Shown piece by piece: positions 1 to 5,546 of a stretch of DNA of 9,852 nucleotides. Position numbers and translations under genes: made by a program. The notes beneath the pieces were generated by a model. That model was not told the origin of the DNA, made no database searches, and was given only the letters and a program-made list of their open reading frames with translations. The first letter of the stretch is position 1. Each line of letters begins with the position of its first letter. This DNA is from VRUE01 sp036376915 (GTDB taxonomy: Bacteria; Actinomycetota; Thermoleophilia; Solirubrobacterales; 70-9), in NCBI GenBank assembly GCA_036376915.1, contig DASUZK010000091.1, positions 1 through 9,852 of the forward strand. Direction: 5' to 3'.

Positions 1-462
1 GAGCAGCATCTCGATGATCTCCAGCTGCTCCTCCTGTAGGTCGAGCAGGTGAACGAGGCCGTACTCGGGCACCTCGTGCTCGAGCAGGCGCAGGATCAGA
101 TCGGTGGCGGAGACCGAGGGCTTGATCCCGAGCAGGTCGAAGTGGGTCTTGTTGCGCGGGTTGTTGACCCGGGCGATGATCCGCTCGACCTCGTACTTCT
201 CACGGGCGACCTGACAGATCAGCATGTTGTCCTCGTCGTCGCCGGTCACCGCGATCACCATGTCGGCCCGCTGGATCCCGGCCCGCTCCAGCACCCAGAG
301 CTCGGATGCGTCGCCGTAGGAGACGTTGTGCTCGAGCTCCTGCTCGACCGTGAGGTAGCGACGGCGGTCGCTCTCGATCAGAGTCACCTCGTGGCTCTTT
401 TCGAGCAGCTCGCGGGCCAGGTTCCAGCCGACCTTCCCCGCTCCGACAACGATGATGTACAC
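1..462 (-). CDS. trkA: TrkA-type NAD-binding potassium channel/transporter regulator (3' part outside window)
   Basis: The 154 codons visible encode a Rossmann-type RCK N-terminal domain that begins YIIVVGAGKVGWNLAREL. The dinucleotide-binding glycine motif GAGKVG is at residues 7-12 and an acidic residue (IESD) follows strand 2. Later segments GDDEDNMLICQVA and IIARVNNPRNKTHFDLLGI are typical of TrkA_N. A helical linker then begins (VSATDLILRLLEHEVPEYG), and an RCK_C domain is expected beyond the window edge. Family members are cytosolic NAD(H)-sensing subunits that gate K+ transporters. I chose GTG at 462 because it starts exactly at the first beta strand and lies 4 nt after the previous stop; a G-rich Shine-Dalgarno (AGGGGGG) is embedded in the end of the upstream gene. 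This and the upstream TrkA gene resemble the mycobacterial ceoB/ceoC pair, although exact orthology is not provable here. Confidence 0.9.
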   Translation of the reverse strand, partial: MYIIVVGAGKVGWNLARELLEKSHEVTLIESDRRRYLTVEQELEHNVSYGDASELWVLERAGIQRADMVIAVTGDDEDNMLICQVAREKYEVERIIARVNNPRNKTHFDLLGIKPSVSATDLILRLLEHEVPEYGLVHLLDLQEEQLEIIEMLL

Positions 463-466
463 GCTC

Positions 467-943
467 TCAGCCCCCCTGCGCGGCTTCTGCCGGGTCGCCG
501 GAAGGGCCGCTGTCCCGCGACGGGCCCTCGAGCACGGCCGCCTCGAGCATGTCGATCGCGACCCGCGTCGGACAGACCGTATGAACGCCCTGGCGCTCGT
601 ACCACTCGGCCCTCAGGGGGTCGAGGATGCGCGCGACCACGGTCGGGACCTCGTAGCGGCGCTGGGCGATCTGCGCGATCACGATGTTGGTGTTGTCTCC
701 GTCCGTCGAGGCGATGAAGGCGTCGGCCTTTTCGATCCCGGCGGCGACGAGCGCATCGGTCTCCAGGCCGGCCCCGACCGTGAACTGGCCGCCGAGATCC
801 TCCCAACCCTTGTCGAGCCCGACCTCGAGCCGGGCATGAGACTCGGGATCCTCGTCGAGGCAGGAGACTTCATGCCCCTGGCTCAGCATCGCCCGCGCCA
901 CGGACGACCCAACCCGGCCGCATCCCACGATGAGAATGAACAT
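467..943 (-). CDS. trkA: Short TrkA/RCK-N family regulator lacking an RCK_C domain
   Basis: This encodes 158 aa starting MFILIVGCGRVGSSVARAML. It has GCGRVG at residues 7-12, the ribose-binding acid region CLDED near 28-32, and the TrkA_N hallmarks STDGDNTNIVIAQIA (79-93) and VVARILDPLRAEWYERQGV (102-120). The NAD-binding core ends near residue 137. Only about 20 polar, Gly/Pro/Ser-rich residues follow, so the usual TrkA_C ligand-binding domain is absent; family members are commonly 215-230 aa. A TTG 21 bases upstream could extend it by 7 residues and would overlap the preceding stop, but the ATG at 943 fits the first beta strand better. It lies 10 nt after the permease stop and 4 nt before the next trkA, consistent with translational coupling. 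I infer that it pairs with the second TrkA protein as an asymmetric gating ring for the permeases. I see no frameshift that restores a C-terminal domain within the gene. Confidence 0.9.
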   Translation of the reverse strand: MFILIVGCGRVGSSVARAMLSQGHEVSCLDEDPESHARLEVGLDKGWEDLGGQFTVGAGLETDALVAAGIEKADAFIASTDGDNTNIVIAQIAQRRYEVPTVVARILDPLRAEWYERQGVHTVCPTRVAIDMLEAAVLEGPSRDSGPSGDPAEAAQGG

Positions 944-953
944 GGCCGTGAGT

Positions 954-2951
954 CTAGTCAGCAACCGCCGGCTCGGTCACCGGCTCGGACGGGGTTTCCG
1001 GCGGGGCTGTCAGCAATACGCGGCAGGGCGCCTTCTTCAGCACGTACTCGGTCGCGGCGCCGATCTCGGCCGGCTTGGCGGCGCCGATCCCCCCCAGAGT
1101 CGCGCCCCCCTTGATCTTGCTGGGGGGCTCGCCGCCGATCACGATCGCCTCCGTGCCGCTGCGCCGGGCCGCCTCGACGATGCCGGCACCGACGTCGCGG
1201 GCACGGACCACCTCGGCCTCCACTTTCACGTCCTCGTACTCGCCGCCGACGTCGGCCGCGCGGCTCAAGGCCCGCCGAGCCGCCTCCTCTACCTCGGGCG
1301 CCAGCTCGGCGTCGAGCGGCAGCGTCAGCGGGACCTCGATCACGTAGACGAGCTCGAGGCGCGTCTCGTCCTCGTTCCTGGACTCCTCCTGCTCGGCTGC
1401 GGCGAGCCGGCCGGCCGTGGCGACGATGTCGTCGTCGAGCTTGCCGCCGAAAACGGGCACCAGGATGTTGCGGAAGGCGACCTCCGGCACCTGCTTGGTC
1501 AGCGCCTTCTCGGTCACCGAAACGCGCTTGGTAAGGCTCGTCCCCTCGAAGACCTTGCGGTAGACGACGTAGAACGCCAGCCCGAACAGCATCCAGCCGC
1601 CACCGACCCAGCGCGCCGTGTCGTGGTATCCGAGCACGCTCAGGAACGCGAGGCCGCTGACCAGCGCCGCCAGCATCGCCGGGACCGGCAGCTGCGCCCC
1701 TCGCCAGGAGACGCCCCAGGGGACCCGGAAGGGACGCGGCCGGTCGGGCTCGGTGACGCGCATCCGGACTACCGACAGGTGGGCGATCGTGATCGCCAGA
1801 GTGGCGCCGAAGGCGTACAGGCCGGCCAGCACGTGCACGTCCGCCGGCACCGCGAGGCCGATTGCGATCAGGCCGGAGATCGCGATCGCGACGTGCGGGG
1901 TCGCGTGGCGACGGTTCAGCTTGCCCAGCCAGCTCGGGATCTGGCGGTTGATCGCCAGCGTGTAGATGTGGCGGGACACCCCCAGCAGCGAGGTGGTCGC
2001 GGCCCAGAAAAGCACCGGCGCGGCGACGATCGCGACGGCCCAGCGCATCCCGTCGGCGACCCAGGTGGGTTCGTAGGCGGAGACGACGCCGAGGATCGGC
2101 GCCTCGACGAACTCGCCACCGAGCGCCGTCTCGGGGCCGCTCGGGCCAGCGACCACGGGCACCGCCATCAGCGCGATCGTCGCCATCGCCGCGTAGCCGA
2201 ACGGGACGGCGATCGCGCCGATCGAGACGATCCGCTGCAGCTCGCGCGGCTTGGCGTCGATGTCCGGCGCGAGGTCGGCGGCGGCCTCGATCCCCGCGTA
2301 GGCGAGCATCGCGACCACCGCCGCGTAGACGATGTCGGTGACGCTGGGGTCGGTGAAGAGGTCGAGCTCGGCAGTCAGCCGGTCGGGATGGAAGACGACG
2401 AGGACGCCGACCACGACCACCGCCAGCTGGAGGGCGATGTCGGCGAGCGCGAGGACGGCGAGCTGGCGCTCGCGGCCCCGTCCGGTCACGTTGAATACGT
2501 TGAGCAGGCAGGCGGCGACGATGACCGCGGCCGCCATGCCCACCTGCCAGCCGGAGGAGGCGAGGTCGGCGGAGATTGGCACGAGGTAGTGGGGGACCGA
2601 GATCGCGGCCAGGGCGGCGACGATCAGGTAGTCGATCAGGATCGCCCAGCCGGCGACGAAGGCGATCAGCTCGTTGAAGGCGTGGCGGGCGAAGCTGGAG
2701 GAACCGCCGCGCTCGCGCAGCATCCCCGCCCCCTCCGCGTAGCTGAGCGTGGTGAGGACGAAGAGGAGGCCCGCGGCGAGGAAGATCAGCGGGGTGAGCC
2801 CGAGGCCGCGCTCGGCGACGACGCCGAGCGCGAAGTAGATCGAGGCGCCGACCGCCGAGTAGACGGCGACGAAGAGGCCGGGGACACCGAGGCCGCGCTG
2901 CAGGAGCGGCGGCAGCGGCGGTTTGCGGGGTTGCTCGGGCTCGCTGCTCAT
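954..2951 (-). CDS. APC-superfamily permease with C-terminal universal stress protein domain (KimA-like architecture), copy 1
   Basis: This encodes 665 aa with about 12 membrane helices: roughly 25-45, 52-71, 93-118, 135-155, 165-187, 204-225, 240-266, 301-322, 353-372, 374-397, 421-441 and 446-465. TM1 carries the unwound glycine region AVGASIYFALG, TM3 has Asp107 (LIDYLI), and TM6 has the APC signature YAGIE (218-222). After TM12 a cytosolic alpha/beta domain (about 493-650) resembles Usp: it starts FRNILVPVFGG, contains IVIGG (603-607) and ends APCRVLLTAP. The Usp nucleotide loop is degenerate, with a Gly-rich insertion near 604-630. The start is ATG at 2951; no strong Shine-Dalgarno precedes it, so coupling to the small gene upstream is possible. 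APC-Usp fusions include the K+/H+ symporter KimA. The TrkA genes directly downstream make K+ import the leading guess, while amino-acid or polyamine transport remains possible. It is a paralogue of the permease at 3120-5054. Confidence 0.92.
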   Translation of the reverse strand: MSSEPEQPRKPPLPPLLQRGLGVPGLFVAVYSAVGASIYFALGVVAERGLGLTPLIFLAAGLLFVLTTLSYAEGAGMLRERGGSSSFARHAFNELIAFVAGWAILIDYLIVAALAAISVPHYLVPISADLASSGWQVGMAAAVIVAACLLNVFNVTGRGRERQLAVLALADIALQLAVVVVGVLVVFHPDRLTAELDLFTDPSVTDIVYAAVVAMLAYAGIEAAADLAPDIDAKPRELQRIVSIGAIAVPFGYAAMATIALMAVPVVAGPSGPETALGGEFVEAPILGVVSAYEPTWVADGMRWAVAIVAAPVLFWAATTSLLGVSRHIYTLAINRQIPSWLGKLNRRHATPHVAIAISGLIAIGLAVPADVHVLAGLYAFGATLAITIAHLSVVRMRVTEPDRPRPFRVPWGVSWRGAQLPVPAMLAALVSGLAFLSVLGYHDTARWVGGGWMLFGLAFYVVYRKVFEGTSLTKRVSVTEKALTKQVPEVAFRNILVPVFGGKLDDDIVATAGRLAAAEQEESRNEDETRLELVYVIEVPLTLPLDAELAPEVEEAARRALSRAADVGGEYEDVKVEAEVVRARDVGAGIVEAARRSGTEAIVIGGEPPSKIKGGATLGGIGAAKPAEIGAATEYVLKKAPCRVLLTAPPETPSEPVTEPAVAD

Positions 2952-2994
2952 GAGCCGTGTTGGCCCGTGGGAGCGACGCTGAACAAGGAGGCGA

Positions 2995-3180
2995 TCAACG
3001 CCGGGCCGCCCAGAGACGCACCGCCCCCAAAGCGAGGAAAGCCATGCCGAGCAAGGTGCCGACGGAGAGCGGGCCGCCGCCGTTGGCGAATGTGCTGATG
3101 AGGATGAGCAGACCCAGGGCTAGGAAGACGAGGGAGAGGGCGCGGACGGAGCCGCGGTAGATCCGTTCGGGCGAGGCCAC
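2995..3180 (-). CDS. Small two-helix membrane protein of unknown function
   Basis: This encodes 61 aa starting at GTG 3180. A basic N-terminus (ERIYRGSVR) is followed by two hydrophobic helices at about 14-32 (LSLVFLALGLLILIST) and 38-57 (LSVGTLLGMAFLALGAVRLW), then a short basic end (AARR). I do not recognise the family. The hydrophobic, positive-inside pattern is too regular for a shadow ORF. It fills the gap between the two APC-Usp permeases in the same orientation. Its first 61 bases overlap the 3' end of the upstream permease in another frame; that permease's tail there is a low-complexity Pro/Ser/Ala stretch, as expected where a reading frame is constrained by an overlapping one. GCAGGG just before the GTG may act as a ribosome binding site. 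A role as an accessory subunit of the permeases is inference only. A later start would lose the first helix. Confidence 0.62.
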   Translation of the reverse strand: MASPERIYRGSVRALSLVFLALGLLILISTFANGGGPLSVGTLLGMAFLALGAVRLWAARR

Positions 3181-5054
3181 CCCTGCGATTCTACGGCCGG
3201 GTCGGAGACGACGATGACGCGGCAGGGGCGCTGGCCGAGCACGGTCTGCAGCGTCTTGTCGTAGAGGGGACGGCCGTTGCGGTAGCGAAGGCCGACGACG
3301 ACCGCTGCCGCGGAGATCAGCTCCGCCTCGTCCGCGATCGCGTAGCCGGCCTGGCCGGGACGGACGCGCTCGACGTGACCGGTCACGCGCTGGCCGCCGA
3401 TCAGCTTCGCCTGCTCGACCTTGCTCTGGGCCTCGGATTCCTGCGTGGGCAGCTCGGCGTCCAGGGGCAGGTTGGTGGGCACGGTCAGCATCGAGTGGAT
3501 GTGGATGCCGCGGCGGCGCTTGGAGGCGAGCTTGACCGCGGTGGCGACCATCTCCTCGGAGAACGGCTCGCCGTCCTCGAAGGCGACCAGGACGCTGCGG
3601 TACTCGATCTCCTCGACCCCGAGCGGCTCCGGCGTCAGGACCTTGACCGTCTCGGTGAGCGGCAGGCGCTGGTTGCGGCGGTAGAGCACGTAGACGATGA
3701 GCCCAAAGGCCATCCAGCCGAGGCCCACCGCGAGCGTGCGCGGGTTGAGCGCCATCACGACGATCCAGGCGGCGAAGGTGCCGAGGCCGCCGAGAACCGC
3801 GGAGAGCGGCACCTCGACACCGAAGGCGCGGAAGTTGAACGGCGGCTTCCAGGGACGTTCGTCCTCCGACCGGCGCCGCCGCAGCTGGATCACCGAGACA
3901 TGGGCGATCGTGAAGGACAGCATCGCGCCGAACGAGTACATCGTCGCCAGGAAGTCGGTTTGCCCCGGCAGCAGGGTGATCATGGCGATCGCGGAGAAGA
4001 CTAGGATCGCGATGTAGGGCGTCCGGTAGCGAGGGTGAACCTGGCGCAGCCGTTCGGGCAGCTGACGGTGCTGGCCCATCGAGTAGGTGAGGCGGGAGAC
4101 CCCGATCAGCCCGGCGTTGGTCGCGATCAGGAGGATCACCGCGGCGAGCACGCCGACGTAGAAGCGCAGCGCTTCGGTGGGGCCGTGGCTGAGACCGAGG
4201 TTCTCGACGATGCCGAGAATCGGGTCGTTGGCGAACTGGGTGCCGAGGGCGGTCGTGTATTGACCCGCGGCGTCCTGGGTGACCGGCATCGCCGAGAGCG
4301 CGACGACGGGGATCAGCAGGTACAGCCCGAGCACGGCGACGACGGTGAGGCCGACGCTGCGGGGGATCGTCCGGGCCGCGTCGCGGGCCTCCTCGGCCAT
4401 GTTGGAGATCGTCTCGATTCCCGTGTAGGCGATCATTCCGACTGCGATCCCGAGGGCGAAGTCGCTCCAGGTCGGAGCGACGCCGAGGTGGACGTTGTCG
4501 ATCAGGACCTCGGGGCTGAGGACGAGAAAGAGGCCGATCCCGACCAGAACCACCTGAGTGGCGAGATCGGCCACGGCCAGGACGAGGTTCAGCTTCGCCG
4601 ACTCCTGGGAGCCGCGGATGTTGAGCAGCGCCAGGGCCACGATCAGCACCGCGCCGCCGATGATGTCGCCCGGTGCCTCCCCGAGGGGCTCCCAGAAGAC
4701 CGCCAGGTAATGGGGGACGAAGTAGGCCGAGATCGCAACCGTGATCACGTAGTTGAGCATCTGGCCCCAGGCCGCGACGAAGCTGACCAGCTCGTTGAAG
4801 GCGTGGCGGGCGAAGCTGGAGGAGCCCCCGGCCTCCGGGTACATCACGGTCGCCTCGGCGTAGGTGGCGGCGGTGGCGGCGAAGATCAGGCCGGAGATGA
4901 CGAAGGCGACCGGCGTCAGGCCGAGGGCGAAGGCGGCGGTGACGCCGAGCGCGTAGTAGATGCTCGAGCCGACGTTGCCGTAGGCGGCGGCGAAGAGGCC
5001 GCCGACGCCGTGGACGCGACTCAGCGACTCGTCGCGGGGGATCCGCTGCGCCAT
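3120..5054 (-). CDS. APC-superfamily permease with C-terminal universal stress protein domain (KimA-like architecture), copy 2
   Basis: This encodes 644 aa, a paralogue of the permease at 954-2951. About 12 helices span residues 15-460. TM1 contains GNVGSSIYYALG (26-37), the segment GGSSSFARHAFNEL (76-89) precedes TM3, TM6 has YTGIE (210-214), and a Usp-like domain occupies about 484-618 (YRSVLVAFEDGE ... PCRVIVVSDP). TM3 has Asn101 where copy 1 has Asp107. The reading frame stays open upstream to 5390, but that stretch is Arg/Lys/Ser-rich nonsense crossing a terminator hairpin. I start at ATG 5054, which has AGGA four bases upstream (5059-5062) and lies just before the first hydrophobic helix. 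The tail after residue 618 is Pro/Ser/Ala-rich and overlaps the 61-aa gene. This is the first gene of a probable five-gene K+ operon (permease, small protein, permease, trkA, trkA). Substrate is inferred from KimA-type relatives and TrkA linkage, not shown. Confidence 0.92.
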   Translation of the reverse strand: MAQRIPRDESLSRVHGVGGLFAAAYGNVGSSIYYALGVTAAFALGLTPVAFVISGLIFAATAATYAEATVMYPEAGGSSSFARHAFNELVSFVAAWGQMLNYVITVAISAYFVPHYLAVFWEPLGEAPGDIIGGAVLIVALALLNIRGSQESAKLNLVLAVADLATQVVLVGIGLFLVLSPEVLIDNVHLGVAPTWSDFALGIAVGMIAYTGIETISNMAEEARDAARTIPRSVGLTVVAVLGLYLLIPVVALSAMPVTQDAAGQYTTALGTQFANDPILGIVENLGLSHGPTEALRFYVGVLAAVILLIATNAGLIGVSRLTYSMGQHRQLPERLRQVHPRYRTPYIAILVFSAIAMITLLPGQTDFLATMYSFGAMLSFTIAHVSVIQLRRRRSEDERPWKPPFNFRAFGVEVPLSAVLGGLGTFAAWIVVMALNPRTLAVGLGWMAFGLIVYVLYRRNQRLPLTETVKVLTPEPLGVEEIEYRSVLVAFEDGEPFSEEMVATAVKLASKRRRGIHIHSMLTVPTNLPLDAELPTQESEAQSKVEQAKLIGGQRVTGHVERVRPGQAGYAIADEAELISAAAVVVGLRYRNGRPLYDKTLQTVLGQRPCRVIVVSDPAVESQGWPRPNGSTAAPSAPSPSSS

Positions 5055-5058
5055 CGGT

Positions 5059-5094
5059 TCCTGAGCTGAGTGGCCGTCATTCAGGCCGAATATA
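5059..5094 (-). promoter_or_regulatory. Possible -10 box and ribosome binding site for the permease/trkA operon
   Basis: On the minus strand TATATT (5094-5089) lies about 35 bases ahead of the ATG at 5054, and AGGA (5062-5059) lies 4 bases ahead of it. The AT-rich box stands out in a GC-rich region and would give a 5' leader of under 35 nt. No convincing -35 box is 17 bp upstream (GCGGTG is there), so this could be an extended or alternative sigma-factor promoter, or chance. A leader this short leaves no room for a riboswitch if the start site is right. Confidence 0.35.
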
Positions 5095-5150
5095 CGCACG
5101 CGACCGGTGCCCACCGCACGTGCCGACGACGACTTGCGCTTGCGGCCATG

Positions 5151-5172
5151 CAGCGTTAAAGTTTCAACGCTG
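5151..5172. repeat. Inverted repeat, 7-bp arms with 8-nt spacer
   Basis: CAGCGTT (5151-5157) pairs perfectly with AACGCTG (5166-5172) around AAAGTTTC. It lies about 60 bp upstream of the proposed -10 box of the permease operon, so it may be an operator. It lies 18 bases before the plus-strand terminator, so it may equally be a stem in a plus-strand small RNA. Neither reading can be settled from sequence alone. Confidence 0.4.
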
Positions 5173-5190
5173 TCGTGGTTTCCACACTTG

Positions 5191-5228
5191 AACGGCCCCG
5201 GGGTGTCTCCCCGGGGCCGTTTCTTTTT
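5191..5228 (+). terminator. Strong rho-independent terminator reading on the plus strand
   Basis: There is a perfect 13-bp stem (5191-5203 with 5209-5221), extremely GC-rich, around a 5-nt loop TGTCT. On the plus strand TTTCTTTTT follows directly. On the minus strand only TTCAAGTG follows, a poor U-tract. The polarity therefore fits a plus-strand transcript, although all coding genes nearby are on the minus strand. Weak bidirectional activity is possible. Confidence 0.75.
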
Positions 5229-5239
5229 GCGGCTCGCTG

Positions 5240-5332
5240 CTACCAGCGATCGAGAAGCTTGGAGACGAGCGCCAACAGCGCTCGCAACAAGCCCGCGTAT
5301 GCCAGAAGCACGGCCGCGGTTGTGATTTCCAC
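5240..5332 (-). CDS. Possible 30-aa hydrophobic peptide (speculative)
   Basis: GTG at 5332 opens 30 codons ending TAG at 5240. The product begins (M)EITTAAVLLAYAGLLRAL and ends SKLLDRW: one hydrophobic or amphipathic helix with a charged C-terminus. AGGGG lies 3 bases before the GTG, and an in-frame TAG three codons upstream fixes the start. The hairpin at 5191-5222 begins 18 bases after the stop. Size and character resemble small membrane peptides, including type I toxin-like ones, but there is no family match and chance ORFs of this length are common at high GC. A different-frame ORF (5421-5164) overlaps it and looks less plausible. Confidence 0.2.
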   Translation of the reverse strand: MEITTAAVLLAYAGLLRALLALVSKLLDRW

Positions 5333-5454
5333 GAACCCCTAAGGGTCCGGCCGAACAATTTCGCCCCCACCGAGAGATAGAAAGGCTCACGAAGCCACGC
5401 CACGAGGAGCCTTCCGATCATTGCTCCAGGGACGATTTCGGCTTGGGCCTTGCA

Positions 5455-5537
5455 GAGGGGCGTGGTGCCCCTCCCAAAAACACTCAAGCGCGGCTCCTGC
5501 CGCGCGTTTTTGGGAGGGGCACCACGCCCCTCCCAAA
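5455..5537 (-). terminator. Long nested palindrome after hppA, probable terminator and/or repeat element
   Basis: Arms 5455-5481 and 5506-5532 are perfect 27-bp inverted complements. Inside lies a second hairpin, GCGCGGC (5488-5494) with GCCGCGC (5499-5505) around TCCT. Each outer arm is also self-complementary: AGGGGC-GTGGT-GCCCCT on the left, and a 12-bp stem TTTGGGAGGGGC-ACCAC-GCCCCTCCCAAA at 5509-5537 on the right. The DNA or RNA could thus fold as one long hairpin or three short ones. It begins 9 bases after the hppA stop, which fits a terminator. On the plus strand the inner hairpin is followed by GTTTTT, so it could stop transcripts from both sides. The doubled motif looks like a dispersed genomic repeat, but other copies cannot be checked here. 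Confidence 0.75.
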
Positions 5538-5546
5538 CGCTCAGAC

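Larger units (their letters stand above)
5055..5546. other. 490-base intergenic region with several hairpins and no certain gene
   Basis: This gap separates hppA from the permease operon and is the longest non-coding stretch here. Besides the elements listed separately, it holds short perfect hairpins: GAGCGC with loop CAACA and GCGCTC at 5267-5283, CGCTG/CAGCG at 5235-5248, and CCCT-A-AGGG at 5337-5345. Two near-identical 11-mers (GTGGTTTCCAC near 5176 and GTGATTTCCAC near 5321) lie about 145 bases apart. I looked on both strands for tRNA, tmRNA, RNase P and c-di-AMP (ydaO-type) riboswitch landmarks and recognised none. Confidence 0.6.

Noticed and set aside
930..3098. 722-codon plus-strand ORF opposite the first permease
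   Set aside because: It is antisense to a well-conserved permease and its product is a biased Arg/Asp/Gly/His mixture with no domain. High-GC codon bias removes stops in this antisense frame.
4035..5069. 344-codon plus-strand ORF opposite the second permease
   Set aside because: It has the same antisense composition (Asp/Arg/Gly/Val-rich, no motifs). Permease homology is clear on the other strand.
5320..5335. Rex operator-like TTGTGATTTCCACGAA
   Set aside because: The right half-site is mismatched and the spacing is two bases short of TTGTGA-N6-TCACAA.
5055..5390. 112-residue N-terminal extension of the second permease
   Set aside because: It is Arg/Lys/Ser-rich, crosses a perfect terminator hairpin and lacks a start signal. 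ATG 5054 has AGGA upstream and matches the paralogue's N-terminus.
5164..5421. 85-codon minus-strand ORF starting MIGRLLVAWL
   Set aside because: The first 30 residues look protein-like, but the rest is Cys/Trp/Arg/Pro-rich and runs through the 5191-5221 hairpin. A frameshifted link to the 30-aa ORF was considered but has no support.
5055..5450. c-di-AMP (ydaO-type) riboswitch ahead of the permease operon
   Set aside because: It would be expected for KimA-like genes, but I could not find its conserved blocks on the minus strand, and the likely -10 box leaves a leader under 35 nt.
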